A DNA stretch of 64,000 bases from assembly GCA_964057225.1 (NCBI GenBank), contig OZ059895.1, forward strand, positions 6,882,001 to 6,946,000. Reading direction: 5' to 3'. This document shows positions 14,001 through 26,460 of this stretch, in pieces. Made by a program: the position numbers and the translations under genes. Position 1 is the stretch's first letter. Each line of letters opens with the position of its first letter. The stretch is from Auanema rhodensis. Lineage: Eukaryota; Nematoda; Chromadorea; Rhabditida; Rhabditidae. The notes beneath the pieces are model-generated. The model was not told where the DNA came from and did not search any database. It worked only from the letters and a program-made list of their open reading frames with translations.

Positions 14001-15120
14001 CAAGTTTGAGGTACTTTGATGATTCAACAAGGGCTACACCCGATGTTGAACTAAATTTTGGAAAGCTCACTATATGTGAGCAACATTGATATTTCATCTC
14101 TCTGAAGATTCGGAAGCTTGTCTATCTCTTTACCGGAAACTTTTATTGTTCAGACAATCTCAGTCTAGAGTTTTGAATGTTCTTCTGAACAGGAATACGG
14201 TGCACGTGCCATTTGCCTTGGGGTATACAACTTCATTTTTGGTTTAATTACCCAAGTTTGAGGTACTTTGATGATTCAACAAGGGTTACACCTGATGTTG
14301 AACTAAATTTTGGAAAGCTCACTATATGTGAGCAACATTGATATTTCATCTCTCTGAAGATTCGGAAGCTTGTCTATCTCTTGACCGGAAACTTTTATTG
14401 TTCAGACAATCTCAGTCTAGAGTTTTGAATGTTCTTCTGAACAGGAATACGGTGCACGTGCCACTTGCCTTGGGGTATTCATCTTGATCTTCGGTTTAAT
14501 TACCCAAGTTTGAGGTACTTTGATGATTCAACAAGGGTTACACCTGATGTTGAACTAAATTTTGGAAAGCTCACTATATGTGAGCAACATTGATATTTCA
14601 TCTCTCTGAAGATTCGGAAGCTTGTCTATCTCTTTACCGGAAACTTTTATTGTTCAGACAATCTCAGTCTAGAGTTTTGAATGTTCTTCTGAACAGGAAT
14701 ACGGTGCACGTGCCACTTGCCTTGGGGTATTCATCTTGATCTTCGGTTTAATTACCCAAGTTTGAGGTACTTTGATGATTCAACAAGGGCTACACCCGAT
14801 GTTGAACTAAATTTTGGAAAGCTCACTATATGTGAGCAACATTGATATTTCATCTCTCTGAAGATTCGGAAGCTTGTCTATCTCTTTACCGGAAACTTTT
14901 ATTGTTCAGACAATCTCAGTCTAGAGTTTTGAATGTTCTTCTGAACAGGAATACGGTGCACGTGCCATTTGCCTTGGGGTATTCAACTTCATTTTTGGTT
15001 TAATTACCCAAGTTTGAGGTACTTTGATGATTCAACAAGGGCTACACCCGATGTTGAACTAAATTTTGGAAAGCTCACTATATGTGAGCAACATTGATAT
15101 TTCATCTCTCTGAGGATTCG
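11089..15120 (+). repeat. Segmental duplication A, left copy (16 monomers)
   Basis: Monomers 45-60 pair in order with monomers 62-76 at 15373-19152. Shared rare markers include CGAAGCTTGTCTATTTC with GTATACAACT (monomers 46/63), CTCCGAAGATT ends (46/63, 48/65), GATGATTCG ends, GTGCCACTTGCC with TCATCTTGATCTTCGG (55/71, 58/74, 59/75) and GAGGATTCG (60/76). The offset is 4284 bp at first and 4032 bp after monomer 51, because this copy has one extra monomer. A TAATCACCC in monomer 50 is absent from the other copy. Confidence 0.88.
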
Positions 15121-15372
15121 GAAGCTTGTCTATCTCTTTACCGGAAACTTTTATTGTTCAGACAATCTCAGTCTAGAGTTTTGAATGTTCTTCTGAACAG
15201 GAATTCGGTGCACGTGCCATTTGCCTTGGGGTATTCAACTTCATTTTTGGTTTAATTACCCAAGTTTGAGGTACTTTGATGATTCAACAAGGGTTACACC
15301 TGATGTTGAACTAAATTTTGGAAAGCTCACTATATGTGAGCAACATTGATATTTCATCTCTCTGAAGATTCG

Positions 15373-18300
15373 GAAGCTTGTCTATCTCTTTACCGGAAAC
15401 TTTTATTGTTCAGACAATCTCAGTCTAGAGTTTTGAATGTTCTTCTGAACAGGAATACGGTGCACGTGCCATTTGCCTTGGGGTATTCAACTTCATTTTT
15501 GGTTTAATTACCCAAGTTTGAGGTACTTTGATGATTCAACAAGGGTTACACCTGATGTTGAACTAAATTTTGGAAAGCTCACTATATGTGAGCAACATTG
15601 ATATTTCATCTCTCTGAAGATTTCGAAGCTTGTCTATTTCTTGACCGGAAACTTTTATTGTTCAGACAATCTCAGTCTAGAGTTTTGAATGTTCTTCTGA
15701 ACAGGAATACGGTGCACGTGCCATTTGCCTTGGGGTATACAACTTCATTTTTGGTTTAATTACCCAAGTTTGAGGTACTTTGATGATTCAACAAGGGTTA
15801 CACCTGATGTTGAACTAAATTTTGGAAAGCTCACTATATGTGAGCAACATTGATATTTCATCTCTCCGAAGATTCGGAAGCTTGTCTATCTCTTGACCGG
15901 AAACTTTTATTGTTCAGACAATCTCAGTCTAGAGTTTTGAATGTTCTTCTGAACAGGAATTCGGTGCACGTGCCATTTGCCTTGGGGTATTCAACTTCAT
16001 TTTTGGTTTAATTACCCAAGTTTGAGGTACTTTGATGATTCAACAAGGGTTACACCTGATGTTGAACTAAATTTTGGAAAGCTCACTATATGTGAGCAAC
16101 ATTGATATTTCATCTCTCTGAAGATTCGGAAGCTTGTCTATCTCTTGACCGGAAACTTTTATTGTTCAGACAATCTCAGTTTAGAGTTTTGAATGTTCTT
16201 CTGAACAGGAATTCGGTGCACGTGCCATTTGCCTTGGGGTATTCAACTTCATTTTTGGTTTAATTACCCAAGTTTGAGGTACTTTGATGATTCAACAAGG
16301 GTTACACCTGATGTTGAACTAAATTTTGGAAAGCTCACTATATGTGAGCAACATTGATATTTCATCTCTCCGAAGATTCGGAAGCTTGTCTATCTCTTGA
16401 CCGGAAACTTTTATTGTTCAGACAATCTCAGTCTAGAGTTTTGAATGTTCTTCTGAACAGGAATTCGGTGCACGTGCCATTTGCCTTGGGGTATTCAACT
16501 TCATTTTTGGTTTAATTACCCAAGTTTGAGGTACTTTGATGATTCAACAAGGGTTACACCTGATGTTGAACTAAATTTTGGAAAGCTCACTATATGTGAG
16601 CAACATTGATATTTCATCTCTCTGATGATTCGGAAGCTTGTCTATCTCTTTACCGGAAACTTTTATTGTTCAGACAATCTCAGTCTAGAGTTTTGAATGT
16701 TCTTCTGAACAGGAATACGGTGCACGTGCCATTTGCCTTGGGGTATTCAACTTCATTTTTGGTTTAATTACCCAAGTTTGAGGTACTTTGATGATTCAAC
16801 AAGGGCTACACCCGATGTTGAACTAAATTTTGGAAAGCTCACTATATGTGAGCAACATTGATATTTCATCTCTCTGAGGATTCGGAAGCTTGTCTATCTC
16901 TTTACCGGAAACTTTTATTGTTCAGACAATCTCAGTCTAGAGTTTTGAATGTTCTTCTGAACAGGAATACGGTGCACGTGCCATTTGCCTTGGGGTATTC
17001 AACTTCATTTTTGGTTTAATTACCCAAGTTTGAGGTACTTTGATGATTCAACAAGGGTTACACCTGATGTTGAACTAAATTTTGGAAAGCTCACTATATG
17101 TGAGCAACATTGATATTTCATCTCTCTGAAGATTCGGAAGCTTGTCTATCTCTTGACCGGAAACTTTTATTGTTCAGACAATCTCAGTTTAGAGTTTTGA
17201 ATGTTCTTCTGAACAGGAATTCGGTGCACGTGCCATTTGCCTTGGGGTATTCAACTTCATTTTTGGTTTAATTACCCAAGTTTGAGGTACTTTGATGATT
17301 CAACAAGGGTTACACCTGATGTTGAACTAAATTTTGGAAAGCTCACTATATGTGAGCAACATTGATATTTCATCTCTCTGATGATTCGGAAGCTTGTCTA
17401 TCTCTTTACCGGAAACTTTTATTGTTCAGACAATCTCAGTCTAGAGTTTTGAATGTTCTTCTGAACAGGAATACGGTGCACGTGCCATTTGCCTTGGGGT
17501 ATTCAACTTCATTTTTGGTTTAATTACCCAAGTTTGAGGTACTTTGATGATTCAACAAGGGCTACACCCGATGTTGAACTAAATTTTGGAAAGCTCACTA
17601 TATGTGAGCAACATTGATATTTCATCTCTCTGAAGATTCGGAAGCTTGTCTATCTCTTTACCGGAAACTTTTATTGTTCAGACAATCTCAGTCTAGAGTT
17701 TTGAATGTTCTTCTGAACAGGAATACGGTGCACGTGCCACTTGCCTTGGGGTATTCATCTTGATCTTCGGTTTAATTACCCAAGTTTGAGGTACTTTGAT
17801 GATTCAACAAGGGTTACACCTGATGTTGAACTAAATTTTGGAAAGCTCACTATATGTGAGCAACATTGATATTTCATCTCTCTGATGATTCGGAAGCTTG
17901 TCTATCTCTTTACCGGAAACTTTTATTGTTCAGACAATCTCAGTCTAGAGTTTTGAATGTTCTTCTGAACAGGAATACGGTGCACGTGCCATTTGCCTTG
18001 GGGTATTCAACTTCATTTTTGGTTTAATTACCCAAGTTTGAGGTACTTTGATGATTCAACAAGGGCTACACCCGATGTTGAACTAAATTTTGGAAAGCTC
18101 ACTATATGTGAGCAACATTGATATTTCATCTCTCTGAAGATTCGGAAGCTTGTCTATCTCTTTACCGGAAACTTTTATTGTTCAGACAATCTCAGTCTAG
18201 AGTTTTGAATGTTCTTCTGAACAGGAATACGGTGCACGTGCCATTTGCCTTGGGGTATACAACTTCATTTTTGGTTTAATTACCCAAGTTTGAGGTACTT

Positions 18301-19152
18301 TGATGATTCAACAAGGGTTACACCTGATGTTGAACTAAATTTTGGAAAGCTCACTATATGTGAGCAACATTGATATTTCATCTCTCTGAAGATTCGGAAG
18401 CTTGTCTATCTCTTGACCGGAAACTTTTATTGTTCAGACAATCTCAGTCTAGAGTTTTGAATGTTCTTCTGAACAGGAATACGGTGCACGTGCCACTTGC
18501 CTTGGGGTATTCATCTTGATCTTCGGTTTAATTACCCAAGTTTGAGGTACTTTGATGATTCAACAAGGGTTACACCTGATGTTGAACTAAATTTTGGAAA
18601 GCTCACTATATGTGAGCAACATTGATATTTCATCTCTCTGAAGATTCGGAAGCTTGTCTATCTCTTTACCGGAAACTTTTATTGTTCAGACAATCTCAGT
18701 CTAGAGTTTTGAATGTTCTTCTGAACAGGAATACGGTGCACGTGCCACTTGCCTTGGGGTATTCATCTTGATCTTCGGTTTAATTACCCAAGTTTGAGGT
18801 ACTTTGATGATTCAACAAGGGCTACACCCGATGTTGAACTAAATTTTGGAAAGCTCACTATATGTGAGCAACATTGATATTTCATCTCTCTGAAGATTCG
18901 GAAGCTTGTCTATCTCTTTACCGGAAACTTTTATTGTTCAGACAATCTCAGTCTAGAGTTTTGAATGTTCTTCTGAACAGGAATACGGTGCACGTGCCAT
19001 TTGCCTTGGGGTATTCAACTTCATTTTTGGTTTAATTACCCAAGTTTGAGGTACTTTGATGATTCAACAAGGGCTACACCCGATGTTGAACTAAATTTTG
19101 GAAAGCTCACTATATGTGAGCAACATTGATATTTCATCTCTCTGAGGATTCG
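15373..19152 (+). repeat. Segmental duplication A, right copy (15 monomers)
   Basis: Monomers 62-76 reproduce the left copy with one monomer fewer. Monomer 67 (16633-16884) has the TTTACC start of left monomer 50 but the TAATTACCC and GAGGATTCG of left monomer 51. It therefore reads as a fusion of the two. Monomer 61 (15121-15372), between the copies, and monomer 77 after them do not match each other (GAATTCGG against GAATACGG), which sets the edges. Confidence 0.86.
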
Positions 19153-19404
19153 GAAGCTTGTCTATCTCTTTACCGGAAACTTTTATTGTTCAGACAATCT
19201 CAGTCTAGAGTTTTGAATGTTCTTCTGAACAGGAATACGGTGCACGTGCCATTTGCCTTGGGGTATTCAACTTCATTTTTGGTTTAATTACCCAAGTTTG
19301 AGGTACTTTGATGATTCAACAAGGGTTACACCTGATGTTGAACTAAATTTTGGAAAGCTCACTATATGTGAGCAACATTGATATTTCATCTCTCTGAAGA
19401 TTCG

Positions 19405-21672
19405 GAAGCTTGTCTATCTCTTGACCGGAAACTTTTATTGTTCAGACAATCTCAGTTTAGAGTTTTGAATGTTCTTCTGAACAGGAATTCGGTGCACGTG
19501 CCATTTGCCTTGGGGTATTCAACTTCATTTTTGGTTTAATTACCCAAGTTTGAGGTACTTTGATGATTCAACAAGGGTTACACCTGATGTTGAACTAAAT
19601 TTTGGAAAGCTCACTATATGTGAGCAACATTGATATTTCATCTCTCTGAAGATTCGGAAGCTTGTCTATCTCTTTACCGGAAACTTTTATTGTTCAGACA
19701 ATCTCAGTCTAGAGTTTTGAATGTTCTTCTGAACAGGAATACGGTGCACGTGCCATTTGCCTTGGGGTATTCAACTTCATTTTTGGTTTAATTACCCAAG
19801 TTTGAGGTACTTTGATGATTCAACAAGGGCTACACCTGATGTTGAACTAAATTTTGGAAAGCTCACTATATGTGAGCAACATTGATATTTCATCTCTCTG
19901 ATGATTCGGAAGCTTGTCTATCTCTTTACCGGAAACTTTTATTGTTCAGACAATCTCAGTCTAGAGTTTTGAATGTTCTTCTGAACAGGAATACGGTGCA
20001 CGTGCCATTTGCCTTGGGGTATTCAACTTCATTTTTGGTTTAATTACCCAAGTTTGAGGTACTTTGATGATTCAACAAGGGCTACACCTGATGTTGAACT
20101 AAATTTTGGAAAGCTCACTATATGTGAGCAACATTGATATTTCATCTCTCTGAAGATTCGGAAGCTTGTCTATCTCTTTACCGGAAACTTTTATTGTTCA
20201 GACAATCTCAGTCTAGAGTTTTGAATGTTCTTCTGAACAGGAATACGGTGCACGTGCCATTTGCCTTGGGGTATTCAACTTCATTTTTGGTTTAATTACC
20301 CAAGTTTGAGGTACTTTGATGATTCAACAAGGGTAACACCTGATGTTGAACTAAATTTTGGAAAGCTCACTATATGTGAGCAACATTGATATTTGATCTC
20401 TCTGAAGATTCGGAAGCTTGTCTATCTCTTGACCGGAAACTTTTATTGTTCAGACAATCTCAGTCTAGAGTTTTGAATGTTCTTCTGAACAGGAATACGG
20501 TGCACGTGCCATTTGCCTTGGGGTATACAACTTCATTTTTGGTTTAATTACCCAAGTTTGAGGTACTTTGATGATTCAACAAGGGTCACACCTGATGTTG
20601 AACTAAATTTTGGAAAGCTCACTATATGTGAGCAACATTGATATTTCATCTCTCTGAAGATTTCGAAGCTTGTCTATTTCTTGACCGGAAACTTTTATTG
20701 TTCAGACAATCTCAGTCTAGAGTTTTGAATGTTCTTCTGAACAGGAATACGGTGCACGTGCCATTTGCCTTGGGGTATACAACTTCATTTTTGGTTTAAT
20801 TACCCAAGTTTGAGGTACTTTGATGATTCAACAAGGGTTACACCTGATGTTGAACTAAATTTTGGAAAGCTCACTATATGTGAGCAACATTGATATTTCA
20901 TCTCTCTGAAGATTCGGAAGCTTGTCTATCTCTTGACCGGAAACTTTTATTGTTCAGACAATCTCAGTCTAGAGTTTTGAATGTTCTTCTGAACAGGAAT
21001 TCGGTGCACGTGCCATTTGCCTTGGGGTATTCAACTTCATTTTTGGTTTAATTACCCAAGTTTGAGGTACTTTGATGATTCAACAAGGGTTACACCTGAT
21101 GTTGAACTAAATTTTGGAAAGCTCACTATATGTGAGCAACATTGATATTTCATCTCTCTGAAGATTCGGAAGCTTGTCTCTCTCTTTACCGGAAACTTTT
21201 ATTGTTCAGACAATCTCAGTCTAGAGTTTTGAATGTTCTTCTGAACAGGAATACGGTGCACGTGCCATTTGCCTTGGGGTATTCAACTTCATTTTTGGTT
21301 TAATTACCCAAGTTTGAGGTACTTTGATGATTCAACAAGGGTTACACCTCATGTTGAACTAAATTTTGGAAAGCTCACTATATGTGAGCAACATTGATAT
21401 TTCATCTCTCTGAACATTCGGAAGCTTGTCTATCTCTTGACCGGAAATGGTTATTGTTCAGACAATCTCAGTCTAGAGTTTTGAATGTTCTTCTGAACAG
21501 GAATACGGTGCACGTGCCATTTGCCTTGGGGTATTCAACTTCATTTTTGGTTTAATTACCCAAGTTTGAGGTACTTTGATGATTCAACAAGGGTTACACC
21601 TGATGTTGAACTAAATTTTGGAAAGCTCACTATATGTGAGCAACATTGATATTTCATCTCTCTGAACATTCG
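19405..21672 (+). repeat. Segmental duplication B, left copy (9 monomers)
   Basis: Monomers 78-86 pair in order with 88-95 at 21925-23940. Shared rare markers are GATGATTCG (79/89), GGGTAACACC (81/91), TGTCTATTTC with GTATACAACT (83/92), and TGTCTCTCTC with CACCTCATG and GAACATTCG (85/94). The left copy contains an extra monomer, 82, marked by GGGTCACACC. Monomer 81 has a private ATTTGATCTC. The offset changes from 2520 to 2268 bp across the extra monomer. Confidence 0.87.
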
Positions 21673-21924
21673 GAAGCTTGTCTATCTCTTGACCGGAAAT
21701 GGTTATTGTTCAGACAATCTCAGTCTAGAGTTTTGAATGTTCTTCTGAACAGGAATACGGTGCACGTGCCATTTGCCTTGGGGTATTCAACTTCATTTTT
21801 GGTTTAATTACCCAAGTTTGAGGTACTTTGATGATTCAACAAGGGTTACACCTGATGTTGAACTAAATTTTGGAAAGCTCACTATATGTGAGCAACATTG
21901 ATATTTCATCTCTCTGAAGATTCG

Positions 21925-23940
21925 GAAGCTTGTCTATCTCTTGACCGGAAACTTTTATTGTTCAGACAATCTCAGTTTAGAGTTTTGAATGTTCTTCTGA
22001 ACAGGAATTCGGTGCACGTGCCATTTGCCTTGGGGTATTCAACTTCATTTTTGGTTTAATTACCCAAGTTTGAGGTACTTTGATGATTCAACAAGGGTTA
22101 CACCTGATGTTGAACTAAATTTTGGAAAGCTCACTATATGTGAGCAACATTGATATTTCATCTCTCTGAAGATTCGGAAGCTTGTCTATCTCTTTACCGG
22201 AAACTTTTATTGTTCAGACAATCTCAGTCTAGAGTTTTGAATGTTCTTCTGAACAGGAATACGGTGCACGTGCCATTTGCCTTGGGGTATTCAACTTCAT
22301 TTTTGGTTTAATTACCCAAGTTTGAGATACTTTGATGATTCAACAAGGGCTACACCTGATGTTGAACTAAATTTTGGAAAGCTCACTATATGTGAGCAAC
22401 ATTGATATTTCATCTCTCTGATGATTCGGAAGCTTGTCTATCTCTTTACCGGAAACTTTTATTGTTCAGACAATCTCAGTCTAGAGTTTTGAATGTTCTT
22501 CTGAACAGGAATACGGTGCACGTGCCATTTGCCTTGGGGTATTCAACTTCATTTTTGGTTTAATTACCCAAGTTTGAGGTACTTTGATGATTCAACAAGG
22601 GCTACACCTGATGTTGAACTAAATTTTGGAAAGCTCACTATATGTGAGCAACATTGATATTTCATCTCTCTGAAGATTCGGAAGCTTGTCTATCTCTTTA
22701 CCGGAAACTTTTATTGTTCAGACAATCTCAGTCTAGAGTTTTGAATGTTCTTCTGAACAGGAATACGGTGCACGTGCCATTTGCCTTGGGGTATTCAACT
22801 TCATTTTTGGTTTAATTACCCAAGTTTGAGGTACTTTGATGATTCAACAAGGGTAACACCTGATGTTGAACTAAATTTTGGAAAGCTCACTATATGTGAG
22901 CAACATTGATATTTCATCTCTCTGAAGATTTCGAAGCTTGTCTATTTCTTGACCGGAAACTTTTATTGTTCAGACAATCTCAGTCTAGAGTTTTGAATGT
23001 TCTTCTGAACAGGAATACGGTGCACGTGCCATTTGCCTTGGGGTATACAACTTCATTTTTGGTTTAATTACCCAAGTTTGAGGTACTTTGATGATTCAAC
23101 AAGGGTTACACCTGATGTTGAACTAAATTTTGGAAAGCTCACTATATGTGAGCAACATTGATATTTCATCTCTCTGAAGATTCGGAAGCTTGTCTATCTC
23201 TTGACCGGAAACTTTTATTGTTCAGACAATCTCAGTCTAGAGTTTTGAATGTTCTTCTGAACAGGAATTCGGTGCACGTGCCATTTGCCTTGGGGTATTC
23301 AACTTCATTTTTGGTTTAATTACCCAAGTTTGAGGTACTTTGATGATTCAACAAGGGTTACACCTGATGTTGAACTAAATTTTGGAAAGCTCACTATATG
23401 TGAGCAACATTGATATTTCATCTCTCTGAAGATTCGGAAGCTTGTCTCTCTCTTTACCGGAAACTTTTATTGTTCAGACAATCTCAGTCTAGAGTTTTGA
23501 ATGTTCTTCTGAACAGGAATACGGTGCACGTGCCATTTGCCTTGGGGTATTCAACTTCATTTTTGGTTTAATTACCCAAGTTTGAGGTACTTTGATGATT
23601 CAACAAGGGTTACACCTCATGTTGAACTAAATTTTGGAAAGCTCACTATATGTGAGCAACATTGATATTTCATCTCTCTGAACATTCGGAAGCTTGTCTA
23701 TCTCTTGACCGGAAATGGTTATTGTTCAGACAATCTCAGTCTAGAGTTTTGAATGTTCTTCTGAACAGGAATACGGTGCACGTGCCATTTGCCTTGGGGT
23801 ATTCAACTTCATTTTTGGTTTAATTACCCAAGTTTGAGGTACTTTGATGATTCAACAAGGGTTACACCTGATGTTGAACTAAATTTTGGAAAGCTCACTA
23901 TATGTGAGCAACATTGATATTTCATCTCTCTGAACATTCG
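21925..23940 (+). repeat. Segmental duplication B, right copy (8 monomers)
   Basis: Monomers 88-95 match the left copy minus one monomer. Monomer 91 (22681-22932) starts like left monomer 81 (TTTACC, GTATTCAACT, GGGTAACACC) and ends like left monomer 82 (ATTTCATCTC, AAGATTTCG). It is therefore a junction monomer. Monomer 87 (21673-21924), between the copies, resembles monomer 86. Monomer 89 has a private TTTGAGATAC. Similarity stops at monomer 96, which has GCCTTGAGGTATTCATC. Confidence 0.86.
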
Positions 23941-26460
23941 GAAGCTTGTCTATCTCTTGACCGGAAATGGTTATTGTTCAGACAATCTCAGTCTAGAGTT
24001 TTGAATGTTCTTCTGAACAGGAATACGGTGCACGTGCCATTTGCCTTGAGGTATTCATCTTCAACTTTGGTTTAATTACCCAAGTTTGAGGTACTTTGAT
24101 GATTCAACAAGGGTTACACCTGATGTTGAACTAAATTTTGGAAAGCTCACTATATGTGAGCAACATTGATATTTCATCTCTCTGAAGATTTGGAAGCTTG
24201 TCTATCTCTTGACCGGAAACTTTTATTGTTCAGACAATCTCAGTCTAGAGTTTTGAATGTTCTTCTGAACAGGAATACGGTGCACGTGCCATTTGCCTTG
24301 GGGTATTCAACTTCATTTTTGGTTTAATTACCCAAGTTTGAGGTACTTTGATGATTCAACAAGGGTTACACCTGATGTTGAACTAAATTTTGGAAAGCTC
24401 ACTATATGTGAGCAACATTGATATTTCATCTCTCTGAACATTCGAAAGCTTGTCTATCTCTTGACCGGAAATGGTTATTGTTCAGACAATCTCAGTCTAG
24501 AGTTTTGAATGTTCTTCTGAACAGGAATACGGTGCACGTGCCATTTGCCTTGGGGTATTCAACTTCATTTTTGGTTTAATTACCCAAGTTTGAGGTACTT
24601 TGATGATTCAACAAGGGTTACACCTGATGTTGAACTAAATTTTGGAAAGCTCACTATATGTGAGCAACATTGATATTTCATCTCTATGAAGATTCGGAAG
24701 CTTGTCTATCTCTTTACCGGAAATGGTTATTGTTCAGACAATCTCAGTCTAGAGTTTTGAATGTTCTTCTGAACAGGAATACGGTGCACGTGCCATTTGC
24801 CTTGGGGTATTCAACTTCATTTTTGGTTTAATTACCCAAGTTTGAGGTACTTTGATGATTCAACAAGGGTTACACCTGATGTTGAACTAAATTTTGGAAA
24901 GCTCACTATATGTGAGCAACATTGATATTTCATCTCTCTGAAGATTCGGAAGCTTGTCTATCTCTTGACCGGAAATGTTTATTGTTCAGACAATCTCAGT
25001 CTAGAGTTTTGAATGTTCTTCTGAACAGGAATACGGTGCACGTGCCATTTGCCTTGGGGTATTCAACTTCATTTTTGGTTTAATTACCCAAGTTTGAGGT
25101 ACTTTGATGATTCAACAAGGGTTACACCTGATGTTGAACTAAATTTTGGAAAGCTCACTATATGTGAGCAACATTGATATTTCATCTCTCTGAAGATTCG
25201 GAAGCTTGTCTATCTCTTTACCGGAAACTTTTATTGTTCAGACAATCTCAGTCTAGAGTTTTGAATGTTCTTCTGAACAGGAATACGGTGCACGTGCCAT
25301 TTGCCTTGGGGTATTCAACTTCATTTTTGGTTTAATTACCCAAGTTTGATGTACTTTGATGATTCAACAAGGGTTACACCTGATGTTGAACTAAATTTTG
25401 GAAAGCTCACTATATGTGAGCAACATTGATATTTCATCTCTCTGAAGATTCGGAAGCTTGTCTATCTCTTGACCGGAAATGTTTATTGTTCAGACAATCT
25501 CAGTCTAGAGTTTTGAATGTTCTTCTGAACAGGAATACGGTGCACGTGCCATTTGCCTTGGGGTATTCATCTTCATTTTTGGTTTAATTACCCAAGTTTG
25601 AGGTACTTTGATGATTCAACAAGGGTTACACCTGATGTTGAACTAAATTTTGAAAAGCTCACTATATGTGAGCAACATTGATATTTCATCTCTCTGAAGA
25701 TTCGGAAGCTTGTCTATCTCTTTACCGGAAACTTTTATTGTTCAGACAATCTCAGTTTGGAGTTTTGAATGTTCTTCTGAACAGGAATACGGTGCACGTG
25801 CCATTTGCCTTGGGGTATTCATCTTCATCTTTGGTTTAATTACCCAAGTTTGAGGTACTTTTATGATTCAACAAGGGTTACACCTGATGTTGAACTAAAT
25901 TTTGGAAAGCTCACTATATGTGAGCAACATTGATATTTCATCTCTCTGAAGATTCGGAAGCTTGTCTATCTCTTTACCGGAAACTTTTATTGTTCAGACA
26001 ATCTCAGTCTAGAGTTTTGAATGTTCTTCTGAACAGGAATACGGTGCACGTGCCATTTGCCTTGGGGTATTCAACTTCATTTTTGGTTTAATTACCCAAG
26101 TTTGAGGTACTTTGATGATTCAACAAGGGTTACACCTGATGTTGAACTAAATTTTGGAAAGCTCACTATATGTGAGCAACATTGATATTTCATCTCTCTG
26201 AAGATTCGGAAGCTTGTCTATCTCTTTACCGGAAACTTTTATTGTTCAGACAATCTCAGTCTAGAGTTTTGAATGTTCTTCTGAACAGGAATACGGTGCA
26301 CGTGCCATTTGCCTTGGGGTATTCAACTTCATTTTTGGTTTAATTACCCAAGTTTGAGGTACTTTGATGATTCAACAAGGGTTACACCTGATGTTGAACT
26401 AAATTTTGGAAAGCTCACTATATGTGAGCAACATTGATATTTCATCTCTCTGAACATTCG
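23941..26460 (+). repeat. Monomers 96-105, mixed subfamilies
   Basis: AATGG, AATGT and AACTT monomers are interleaved without a clear period. Monomers 102-103 (25453-25956) form a recognisable pair: an AATGT monomer ending with TTTTGAAAAGC, followed by a TTTACC monomer with CAGTTTGGAG and TCATCTTCATCTTTGG. The same pair recurs at 29989-30492, 31249-31752 and 36037-36540. Monomer 103 has a private CTTTTATGATTC. I see no genes or foreign sequence. Confidence 0.75.
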
